Positions 1 to 7,293 of a stretch of DNA of 10,213 nt are shown piece after piece. A model generated the notes under the pieces. The model had not been told where the DNA came from, did not search any database, and saw only the letters and a list, made by a program, of their open reading frames with translations. This DNA comes from Isohypsibius dastychi (Eukaryota > Tardigrada > Eutardigrada > Parachela > Isohypsibiidae): the NCBI GenBank assembly GCA_034696485.1, contig JAQIWT010001595.1, positions 1 through 10,213 of the forward strand, written 5' to 3'. The translations under genes and the position numbers were made by a program. How positions within the stretch are numbered: position 1 is the first letter of the stretch; each line of letters begins with the position of its first letter.

Positions 1-1972
1 GAGGATGACCAAGGTCTTTCTCGAAAATCTGCGATTTGCCCTCCAGGAAAAGCCATCAGACCAAAAAAGTTTTCTCGGATCAAAAAGAAGTCCTTGAAAA
101 TTCAGACCACTCTCGTTCTTCCGGTTGTTCGCCCTAAAATCTCATCTGAACCCGAACCGCGTCCGCGCTCCGTAGCCAGATCTCCTTCCAAGTCGCCGAG
201 TCGGTTGAAACAGGATAACTCGGCGCTCAAAGCTCAAGAAGCCGTCCGTCGGCGGGACGAGAATATCCGGCAGAAACAGGAAGAAACCAGACGTCGTAAT
301 GAAGAACGTGAAAAGAAGGCCAAAGAGAAACGGGAAGTGGAAGAAAGAGATGTCGAACTGAGAAAACGGCAAGAAATCGAGAAGCGAAGTGAACTGGCCA
401 AGAAACACCGAGAAGAAGCCGAAGCCCGTAAAAAAGAAGCAGCGGAGATGCATACTCAAAAACTGCAACTTGCTGAACAGCGCCGGCTTGAAAAGGAGGA
501 AGAGTTTAAAAAACGAGCTCGGGCACGATTGAATTATTCCCCTGAGAAAGCTGCTTCCGTATCCAAACCACCGATTTCGGCGAGAAGTGAGATATTGGGA
601 CGAGATATTGTACCGCAGAAAGCTCCCGGAAGTGCAATGAAAGGAAGCCGATCGGACGAAGGGGCTCCGCGAACGCCACTGAAGAATACAGCTAGTAGTT
701 CATCTCAGCCGTCGAATTTCCCTCCCAAAAGTGGACTTGTTATGTCAGGAATGAAAAAGCCACCAGTTCCTAAATTTCCGGAAATTAAGACCAAGGTTCA
801 GCCAGTTCCGCCAGTAGATGCCAAAGGAACGTTGCAGGTCAAGAAAACAGTGGTTGAGCAAGCTGCATCTGCCCTCAAAACACCGGTTCCTACTTTGGAT
901 GAACTGAGGAAGAAAAATCAAGAGCCGACCGGAAATACGTCCAAGGAGAAGGAGGTGGCTCCGTCTGATGTCCAACATTCAGGAATACAACCGGAAGCGA
1001 TGGCAGAGAACTTTCCGAAATCTTCAGCCGAACAGAATCAGAATCAAACGTTTACTGTCAAACCTGTTGTCGTTCAGACCACCCGACCGGAAGGATACGG
1101 GAAGATACCTTCAAAACCGCTTCTTATGAACACGCCAATTGTGTCGAAGTCTGCAAATTTGATACTAGCATCCGATAAGGAAAAGGCTGTAGCCGTGGAT
1201 CCTCAATCGTCATCCAGTTCCGGTGGATTTTTGGCTCCGAAGACTCCGCTTCCGTCAAAGGTCAGTCCATTTGTTCCACCGAGCCATGTCAGCGTTGGCA
1301 CGTTTGGGTCATCTTCTGCTGGTGTGAAGCATGTTTCGAAAACTGTGAACGAAGTTGGTAAGCTGTCTGACCAAGTCACCGCTCCTGGAAAGATCGCCCA
1401 GACCGCCGTCCATAGTTTGATGAATTTGCCGGTGGCTCAAAAATCCAGACCGGAAATGAAGCACACGGCGAGCGCTCCGGAACACGAGGATTATGGTCTT
1501 GACATTGCTCAGGATGATGATACGGTGAGAAAGCGCCAGGACTTTCTTTCGTCATTCGTTCTGTCAGATAAATTTATTTAAATTATAATACTTATAAATT
1601 ATTCAATTTATATAAACTATAAATGACGGAAACTTTTTTGTTTCTCCTTTATCGGTATTTAATCTCTTTTAATCATGTTTTCAGGATGACGAGGAGAAGC
1701 CGCGAAAGGAAGTTCCCAGATGGGCCAAGCAAATGACGTTGGTGCCTTCTATTCGAGGACAGTTGTCCAGCGAGTGGGACTTGGATGATATCTTTGCTGG
1801 AGTCCGACCAACTGAGAAAGTGGATCTTACCGTTATTTTCCGGAAAAAAGCGGATCATTACCATCGTCGAACGTCTTCACAGCACTGGCCGCAGGGCGTG
1901 GAAAGCTTGGGAAGATACACACCCATGCACTCTACCTCCAAGCGCCGGGTGGAGGATCATGAAAATGTTTGA
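1..1972 (+). CDS. INCENP: INCENP, inner centromere protein (5' end cut by window edge)
   Basis: Exons 1-1524 and 1685-1972, joined across a 160-bp intron (donor GTGAGA, acceptor TTTTCAG, phase 0). They give 603 visible residues. The frame is open to base 1 with no convincing start, so the gene begins outside the window. Visible residues about 80-173 are a dense Glu/Lys/Arg helix, as expected for the INCENP single-alpha-helix/coiled-coil region. A long Ser/Pro/Lys-rich linker follows. The second exon carries the IN-box: PRWA near residue 519, LDDIF near 541, DLTVIF near 555, then RRTSS with the TSS triplet at 571-573 and Trp576. In this family the IN-box wraps and activates Aurora B kinase, and the TSS serines are phosphorylated by it. 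The protein scaffolds the chromosomal passenger complex with borealin and survivin; their N-terminal binding region is not in view. The identification rests on the IN-box plus the domain order. The linker is too divergent to help. Confidence 0.9.
1525..1684 (+). other. INCENP intron
   Basis: This is the only intron seen in the visible part of INCENP. It is AT-rich and bounded by GTGAGA and TGTTTTCAG. If retained, the frame stops at 1579-1581, before the IN-box. Confidence 0.85.
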
Positions 1973-2096
1973 ATCTCTCCTCAGCTGAGTGTGAGTTCCT
2001 GTATTTACTTTCTAGTTTGCATCATGTAGTTTAAAATATCGCCTCCTTTTTGGCAGTTTTGGTTGATCGGACTGCGCTGGAACTGATTTTTCCGTA

Positions 2097-2102
2097 AATA
2101 AA
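2097..2102 (+). promoter_or_regulatory. Poly(A) signal of INCENP
   Basis: A perfect AATAAA lies 125 bases after the INCENP stop codon, before the next gene. It is the best candidate for the 3'-end signal of INCENP. Confidence 0.65.
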
Positions 2103-2147
2103 ACGATTGATAGTTTGCTTGAACGATGGGCTTGTTAGTTTAATTCG

Positions 2148-2164
2148 CAGCGCCACCTGTAGTG
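2148..2164 (-). promoter_or_regulatory. CTCF-like motif (candidate insulator/promoter site)
   Basis: Read on the minus strand this is CACTACAGGTGGCGCTG, close to the animal CTCF core (CCA-CAG-GGTGGCGC type). It sits just past the INCENP poly(A) signal and ahead of the next gene. The 12-base core ACAGGTGGCGCT recurs on the other strand at 7282-7293. Binding is inferred from motif resemblance only. Confidence 0.35.
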
Positions 2165-2539
2165 CGGATCGTAAAGAAAGAGGTCATCGTAGGTAGACAG
2201 AGGCTAGCAGCTTGAGCCTTTTGGGTCGGAATTCAAATACACACTCTTCTGTTTCTGGGACGGTATTTTATGACCGCGTTGTTATGCTTTGTTGCGAGTT
2301 TTCTTGCTTTGTTTTTGCATCTTCGAATATCGAAGCTGGAATTTGAGTTATCACTGTATTTTCCGTCGCACATCCAAAGGTTGTTTCATCGCCAGTTTTC
2401 GCCTATTATTCGCAGTACAGGTAGGAAGTAAATGCTGACATCGCAACGTATTATTTATTTCCTGGCTACAATACTGGGGTACGACATAAACATTTAGAAG
2501 AAGACGTTCTTGTTATAGACAGGCTTGCGCTCATCGGAA
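2165..2539 (+). promoter_or_regulatory. Promoter/5' leader region of the PTB-like gene, with possible 5'-UTR intron
   Basis: No coding frame is supported here. A plausible untranslated intron runs from donor GTAGGA at 2421 to an acceptor at TTATAG (2518) or ACAG (2522), about 100 bp, which would place a leader exon ending at 2420. A short inverted repeat, CTTCGA-ATA-TCGAAG, lies at 2321-2335. No TATA box is evident. The transcription start is unknown. Confidence 0.4.
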
Positions 2540-3148
2540 ATGGGGAATGCTGAAGCAACATTGAGGAAGTGCTGCAGCTCCAAAACATCAGTGAAAATGT
2601 TTAAAAGCTTAAAATTCGTTGGGAAAGGCAAAGTTTATTTTGTTGGAGATTTTATTGTGTTCGTGAATTCAAGCCAAGGACAAACCGACCCACCGATATT
2701 TTTCCCAGTCGCATCAATCCAGTGGTACAACTGTCTCAAGAACTCATTCAGTTTTTGGATGGGCATCAACTCGCTTGTGGACACTGGTCATTACGAATTT
2801 GTCGGCAGAGGACTACCAGATTTACCAAACTGCCTGCTCACCGTTTCTTTTAGAAAAAAAGTGAATGACCTCTTCGCCAGGGAAATGCGATCTCCGAGAC
2901 CACCGGAAGTCCAGAAGGTGCAATACGCCGAAAACGCATTTAGCCAACCGCTTCAATCCGATGATGGTGTTCGCAAACCAACACCAGGCTTAAAACGCCG
3001 ACACACTTTTGCAACTGGCCAAGCTGTGGACGCAGAGATTGATACGGCGAGGACGAACGCTATAAGGAATATTCTGATGATAAATGTTGGACCAGCGATA
3101 CCAGCAAAAAGACCAGAGGACACGGGATTGACTCGGTGGATTCGTTAG
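2540..3148 (+). CDS. Myristoylated PTB-domain protein, FRS2/DOK-like (divergent)
   Basis: Single-exon frame of 202 residues. I start it at the ATG at 2540 because it yields MGNAEAT, which fits the N-myristoylation pattern (Gly2, Ala6), followed by a Cys11-Cys12 pair suited to palmitoylation. Residues about 25-118 read like an IRS-type PTB fold: short strands (KVYFVGDFIVFV), then FFPVASIQWY, then NSFSFWMG, then a terminal helix KKVNDLFAREM. That order matches the conserved hydrophobic-strand, 'slrrYG', 'FSFE-G' and 'A-ELF' blocks of FRS2 and DOK proteins. The Arg residues that bind phosphotyrosine are not clearly conserved, so its ligand is open. The C-terminal ~85 residues are polar with a basic patch (LKRRH). 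In FRS2 this layout tethers an adaptor to the membrane next to receptor tyrosine kinases; a similar role here is inference. It is shorter than FRS2 and has no obvious Grb2-type YxN tyrosine. Confidence 0.5.
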   Translation: MGNAEATLRKCCSSKTSVKMFKSLKFVGKGKVYFVGDFIVFVNSSQGQTDPPIFFPVASIQWYNCLKNSFSFWMGINSLVDTGHYEFVGRGLPDLPNCLLTVSFRKKVNDLFAREMRSPRPPEVQKVQYAENAFSQPLQSDDGVRKPTPGLKRRHTFATGQAVDAEIDTARTNAIRNILMINVGPAIPAKRPEDTGLTRWIR

Positions 3149-3447
3149 CTGGTCGACTGGGAGCTGAATTTTTTCCTGGTTGGTAAAATGCTGACAGATG
3201 AAATTTGTATTTAATGCGCAGTCAAAAACTCAAGGAAAACCCAGGGGATATCTGTTGTGATGATGACCTTGGCGATATTGTTGTGTTCTTGTCGATCTCT
3301 CTTCTGGACCTTTGCACGTTTCCATATCTTGTTGTATATAAAGATGAACGACTTTAACCATTACGGATTTTATAACCATTCTCGTAGAACCCTTGAGGAT
3401 TTTACTGAACATTAGCGTAAAACAAAATGGTATGTCCATTGATAAAG
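3149..3447. other. Intergenic spacer between PTB-like gene and RPN1
   Basis: This spacer holds the 3' end of the PTB-like gene, for which I see no AATAAA. A textbook TATA-like TATATAAAG lies at 3335-3343 on the plus strand. It could serve ribophorin I or be chance, as the stretch is locally AT-rich. The 69-codon minus-strand frame here looks like neither a conserved protein nor a spliced exon. Confidence 0.35.
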
Positions 3448-3487
3448 GCTCGGTTTTTAAAGGGGGTCGACGGGGAGAGGACCGAGC
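3448..3487. repeat. Inverted repeat (7-bp arms) upstream of RPN1
   Basis: GCTCGGT at 3448-3454 is repeated inverted as ACCGAGC at 3481-3487 around a 26-base G-rich spacer. If transcribed as RNA, T-G wobbles could lengthen the stem. It sits directly ahead of the ACGT-core elements. No known RNA family is recognised. Confidence 0.4.
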
Positions 3488-3500
3488 ATAATGTAAGCCC

Positions 3501-3523
3501 CCACGTGTGGCTGAAGACGTGGC
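3501..3523 (+). promoter_or_regulatory. Paired ACGT-core elements, candidate UPR (XBP1/ATF6) site for RPN1
   Basis: CCACGTGTGG (3501-3510) contains an E-box CACGTG and the CCACG half of an ER-stress element. GACGTGGC (3516-3523) is the reverse complement of GCCACGTC, the core favoured by XBP1. They are about 14 bp apart and 260-280 bp ahead of the ribophorin I start codon. Control of an ER glycosylation gene by the unfolded protein response would make biological sense, but no CCAAT box sits at the 9-bp spacing of a classical ERSE. Confidence 0.35.
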
Positions 3524-3636
3524 CCATTTTACTGCAGGCTACCTGATTTGTGATTTTCTTAATTCTTCCTGCAATCCTGGCATTGGGCGATCTGGATTCC
3601 TACACATCCTGGTTGTGTTGTAGTCAGATTTCGAAG

Positions 3637-3737
3637 GTAAGCAGATTCCTGTAAATTACAAACTTGTGCCAATCCTGGCATCGTCTCATACCTCGATGCC
3701 AATCCGCCGGTCTCTTACATTTCTCGATCTTTTGCAG
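3637..3737 (+). other. Probable 5'-UTR intron of RPN1
   Basis: Donor AAG|GTAAGC at 3637 and acceptor TTTTGCAG ending at 3737 bound a 101-bp intron that would leave the last untranslated exon at 3738-3783. Inside it, TGGCATCG (3676-3683) and CGATGCCA (3694-3701) form a perfect 8-bp stem with a 10-base loop. CAATCCTGGCAT at 3670-3681 also occurs 98 bp upstream at 3572-3583, in the presumed leader exon. Confidence 0.55.
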
Positions 3738-3783
3738 GTGGTACGGGTTATTTGCCACTGCTAACACGCTGTTTTTTCTGGAA

Positions 3784-5563
3784 ATGGCTGTTTTTCGGCT
3801 GCTTGGAGTGCTGGCCTTGATATGCTCTTCGGTATTTTCACAAGATGTTATCGACAACGCTATTGTGAATGCCGAGGTAGAGAGGACGCTTGACGTATCT
3901 ACGCAGCTACTGAAAATTACTGATATTGTTACTCTGGAAGTTGCTGGATCTTCTCCTGCCAAATCTTTCCTGGTTTTTATTGAGCCGATGTTGGAGAATA
4001 ATCTTGCATTTCTGGAAGCAAGGGTAAGAATTAATTTGCTTGTGAAACGACTGCAGATATATTTGTGTGATTTTGATCAGGTTGTTGGAAAAGATAAGGC
4101 TGCAAATAAACCTTTGGAAGTGAAGGAAACGAAAGTAAAGGGTTACGAGTGAGTATCATGTATTAAAATACTTGGCTTCCATTTTTCTGTGGGTCGACGA
4201 CGTGTGCATTTTATTACGCTTTGCATTATTCAGAACTCTCAAGATCTTCCGCGTCACACTTCCGTCGGCGGTCAGTGGACTTTCTGCGGACAAAATCCGA
4301 GTCTATTCGGTCTACACGCATGTTCAGAAACCACATCCAAAAGAGATCACCCAAATGGAACCCCAGCTCGTCACCGTCAACACCAACCTGTATCATTATT
4401 CACCGTATCACACCCGGAAGCAGTCGGCTAAGGTCGTGCTAGCCTCGTCCAAAATCGAATCTTATTCAAAGGAACCGAAACCTGTTTCGGAAAGTGGGAA
4501 AGAAATTAAATACGGTCCATATGAAGCCATTCCACCTTTCACAGCCGTAAGAGGAATTATTTGTCCCGAAAACTGAGATTTGTCAAATATTTTGTATTCT
4601 AATTCCAGGCTCCGCTTTCACTTCATTTTGAGAACAGTTCACCTTTCTTGACCGTCACCAACTTACTTCGCTGGATAGAGGTTTCGCACTGGGGGAATAT
4701 TGCGTTTGAGGATACGATCGATATCGTTCATACCGGTGCAAAACTAAAGGGCACTTTTAGCCGACTTGATTATCAGCGTGGACTGACTACCAAATCCTCT
4801 GTCGCGGATTTCAAGGTAAAAAATGGTGGCAGACTGAAAACTGCATGTTTCTTATTTATTGTGATTTCAGACCCGTTTGCCAGCTTCAGCCAAAGACATT
4901 TACTATCGAGATGAAATCGGAAATATCTCCACCAGTAATGTCCGCAAAGTGAAAGATGCCGTTGAAGTTGAGATTCGCCCTCGGTTCCCACTGTTTGGAG
5001 GATGGAAAACGCACTTTGTGCTGGGATACAACACGCCAAGTGGAGATTTCCTTTTGAAAAGCGGTTGGTATCTTCCATTCGGTTGACTATGTATTGCTTC
5101 TGAATTTAACTTTTGTTTTGCCTTATCAAGGTGGAAAATTCGTTCTTCAAGCCCGCATCGTTGACCAGTTGTACCCAAATCAGGTTATCGACGAAGCTCT
5201 TTTGAAAATCGTTTTACCGGAAGGAGCAAAGTATGACCTTTTCGCATCTCTGATTTTGATTCGTCAGTTTTGATGGAATTTGATTTTAGAAACATCGAAA
5301 TCCGAGCACCTTTCACGGTGGAACGTCTGCCTGATGAGAAGCACTTCACTTACCTCGACTTTTCTGGAAGACCAGTCGTCGTTTTCCGTTTGAGAAATAT
5401 CGTGGATGAACATACGCAGCCGATTCAAATCCAGTATACTTTCGACCGGATGCACCTTCTGTATGAACCTCTTATGGTTATTTCTTCGTTTGCAATCATT
5501 TTTGCGTTTGTCATTTTATATGTGCGCCTGGATTTTTCCATTGTCAAGTCCAAACGGGAATAA
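3784..5563 (+). CDS. RPN1: Ribophorin I, oligosaccharyltransferase subunit (OST1/RPN1)
   Basis: Seven coding exons: 3784-4023, 4081-4148, 4234-4546, 4609-4815, 4871-5063, 5131-5230, 5290-5563. They give 464 residues; the sum is divisible by three and every junction keeps frame. Residues 1-20 are a signal peptide ([20 protein letters not shown]). Family blocks follow: [26 protein letters not shown] (231-239), [16 protein letters not shown] (287-294), [15 protein letters not shown] (310-324), [12 protein letters not shown], and a membrane span at about 435-452 ending YVRLDFSI. Sequon Asn216 (NSS) corresponds to the glycosylated site of human ribophorin I. Family role: type I ER membrane subunit of the oligosaccharyltransferase that moves the dolichol-linked glycan onto nascent Asn-X-Ser/Thr; it is structural and presents substrates rather than catalysing. 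The frame ends only 12 residues after the span, so the ~150-residue cytosolic domain of vertebrate RPN1 is absent. Length resembles yeast Ost1. Intron 5 uses an unusual GTTGGT donor (5064-5130). Confidence 0.97.
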
Positions 5564-5665
5564 TAACTCGTTTTTCCATCTGATAAATGTTTAAGCTTAA
5601 ATAAGATCGAAGTAGTAAATACCACTGGAAGAAAAAGAGGTAAATCCAGAACTCAGAAATCGAGC

Positions 5666-5671
5666 AATAAA
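5666..5671 (+). promoter_or_regulatory. Poly(A) signal of RPN1
   Basis: AATAAA lies 103 bases past the ribophorin I stop. Cleavage 10-30 bases downstream would fall inside the coding end of the opposing gene, whose stop codon is at 5678-5680, so the two transcripts probably overlap tail-to-tail. Confidence 0.6.
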
Positions 5672-5677
5672 TGCCAA

Positions 5678-7066
5678 CTAAGGACGTCGGGCCAAGCCGA
5701 GTTTGCTGCTGAGACGGGAAATAGCCGTCTGTTTTCCACGCGATCGGTCCACTTTTGGCGGAGAGGAAGCGATTGCGGCCTGAACTTTTTTCAACTTTGC
5801 ACGAGCATCATCAACTGGGAGTTTTTTCTTGGTCTCTTTTTTCACACGCTTTGGTGGTGAGGTGGTTTCCTCTTCTTCCGGAGCTGGCGGTAGATGAATA
5901 ACTTTCACGCCGATTAATGGATTATTAATGGCCGCCTGACGTGCTGGACGACGGGAATGCAGCACAATTGGTTCAGAACCAGCTGCCTCATCTCGTCCCG
6001 AAATAAATCCACCAATCTAAAAATTATTAAGAAAATAAAGTTGAATAATTTCGATTAAATCACGAGGCAACCAACCTCAATTCCTTTCTCCACCACTGAC
6101 TGCTCTTCATCGTCGCTGAGCATCGGAGCACTTTTCCCAGATTTCTTAGTTGACCGGGGTGCCCGAAAAGGCTTGTTGATAAACGTATGATTCCGCGGCT
6201 TTGGCACTTCGTCGGTGGCAATAGAAAGTTTGGGCAACATGTCTTCATCCGTATCCATATCCGAGCTGAAAAATAAATAACCCGAATATATTAAAAAGGG
6301 TCCCCGCAATCAGAGGAGGAATGTAGCTTCTTACCTGGTCGTAGTAGCGCCAGTTGTTGACGATGTCCCCGTTACCGAAGACTGATTATCCGACAAAGTA
6401 GCACCAGATGTAGAGCCAGCATCATTCAGAATTTCTGGAGCAGGGCTGGAAACCAACGGCAAGGAGCCTGAAATAAATCCAACAAACAGCTCAAAAACGA
6501 CTCGATTTTCGTAAAATACCCATCTGGAAAATGAGCAAAAAAGGTCAACTATACTTACGGCTAATTTTCAAAGTCAACTTTGGTTGCGGAATAGGCACAG
6601 GGGCCTCAGCGGGTTCGGGTTCAAACGACTGGGTCTGGGAAGGGAAAGCATCTCTGCTATTTTCTTCCAACAAACTTCCGCATAACAACGATGCAGGAAC
6701 GCTAGATGGTACCACACCACAAGAACTAGGAGGCTCGGAAGGAGAAAAGTCCATGGTCTGATCGCTGCGGGGCTCTTCACTCTCCGGTTCGCCGTTCGCG
6801 AGATTTGTACTGGACTGGGAAGGAAATGCATCCTGACTGTTCTGTTCCAGCTGACTTCCGCATAACAACAGTTCTCGATCGCTTGAAGGTGTCAAACCGG
6901 CGGAAGAGCTGGAAGGCTCAGAGAATACGATAGTGTGGTCACTTTTGGGCTCCTCATTTCCGACGTTTCCGTGATCGACATCAACATTCATGCTATCCAG
7001 TCGATCCGCAATTTCGATGTTTCGATTTTCAGTGGATGTTTCACGGGGATCAGCGCCACCGGGCAT
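5678..7066 (-). CDS. Uncharacterised low-complexity, probably nuclear protein with duplicated ~47-residue unit
   Basis: Minus-strand exons 7066-6559, 6467-6335, 6265-6076 and 6016-5678 join in frame to 389 residues. Introns are 91, 69 and 59 bp; the third has a GTTGGT donor. I chose the ATG at 7066 (MPGGADP) because the frame upstream reads as a hydrophobic leader out of keeping with the rest and includes a likely 5'-UTR acceptor. Residues 38-84 and 97-144 are two copies of one unit: each begins EEP-(K/R)-SD, ends S-(Q/R)-DAFPSQ, and holds LLCGS-LE before that. The middle is Ser/Thr-rich, with an acidic MDTDEDM stretch near 217-223. The last 113 residues are basic, with PPKRVKKETKKK as a likely nuclear signal, RRPARQAAI at 299-307, and an RLSSKLGLARRP end. 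I do not recognise the family. A nuclear or chromatin-linked role is a guess from composition. Both splice frame and family-like blocks support a real gene. Confidence 0.75.
6635..6955 (-). repeat. Tandem duplication inside the uncharacterised gene
   Basis: Two coding units, 6955-6815 and 6778-6635, encode residues 38-84 and 97-144 with a period near 177 bp. DNA identity persists in places: CTTCCGCATAACAAC occurs in both copies near 6675 and 6855. This points to a duplication of moderate age rather than chance composition. Confidence 0.8.
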
Positions 7067-7253
7067 GACGGAATAGGTGGAAAGATTAGCTGACACTCGA
7101 AAACAAAACACGAACAAAATGCACGAATGCAGGAACAGAAAGTAAACCTTCCAACTCAGAAAACAAGAACTCCGAAACTGTTCACGTAATTCAAGGAAGC
7201 GCAAGACAGCAACAAACATTCAGCACGCGCACGCGTTCATCTCTGGAATACAG
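7067..7253 (-). promoter_or_regulatory. 5' leader of the uncharacterised gene, possible UTR intron
   Basis: An in-frame upstream ATG at 7219-7217 would add 51 residues including a strongly hydrophobic stretch. However, a donor-like AAG|GTTTAC (intron base 7147) and an acceptor GTGTCAG (last intron base 7090) suggest a 58-bp untranslated intron that would put that ATG out of frame. The leader reading is favoured because the encoded protein otherwise looks nuclear. Confidence 0.4.
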
Positions 7254-7266
7254 CCCCCCCCCCCCC
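7254..7266 (+). repeat. Poly(C) tract, 13 bases
   Basis: An uninterrupted run of 13 cytosines (guanines on the minus strand) lies in the promoter region of the minus-strand gene. It is followed by TAAAGGGG, so a short C4/G4 snapback is also possible. Confidence 0.95.
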
Positions 7267-7281
7267 TAAAGGGGAGTTAGC

Positions 7282-7293
7282 ACAGGTGGCGCT
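7282..7293 (+). promoter_or_regulatory. CTCF-like motif, second copy
   Basis: ACAGGTGGCGCT matches the core of the 2148-2164 site exactly, in the opposite orientation. It lies 63 bp ahead of the upstream ATG of the minus-strand gene. Resemblance to the animal CTCF core is the only basis. Confidence 0.35.

Noticed and set aside
142-468. 108-codon minus-strand frame rich in Phe
   Set aside because: It is the antisense shadow of the Lys/Glu-rich helix of INCENP.
3335-3343. TATATAAAG as the TATA box of RPN1
   Set aside because: It would place the start site near 3365, giving a leader of more than 300 bases and putting the ACGT elements downstream. It is mentioned in the spacer entry but not asserted.
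3230-3439. 69-codon minus-strand frame between the PTB-like gene and RPN1
   Set aside because: No conserved motif, codon use unlike the neighbours, and overlap with the likely promoter of RPN1.
3664-3783. Upstream extension of the RPN1 frame (MCQSWHRL...)
   Set aside because: It crosses the acceptor at 3737 and is replaced by a better start: MAVFRLL at 3784 gives a clean signal peptide.
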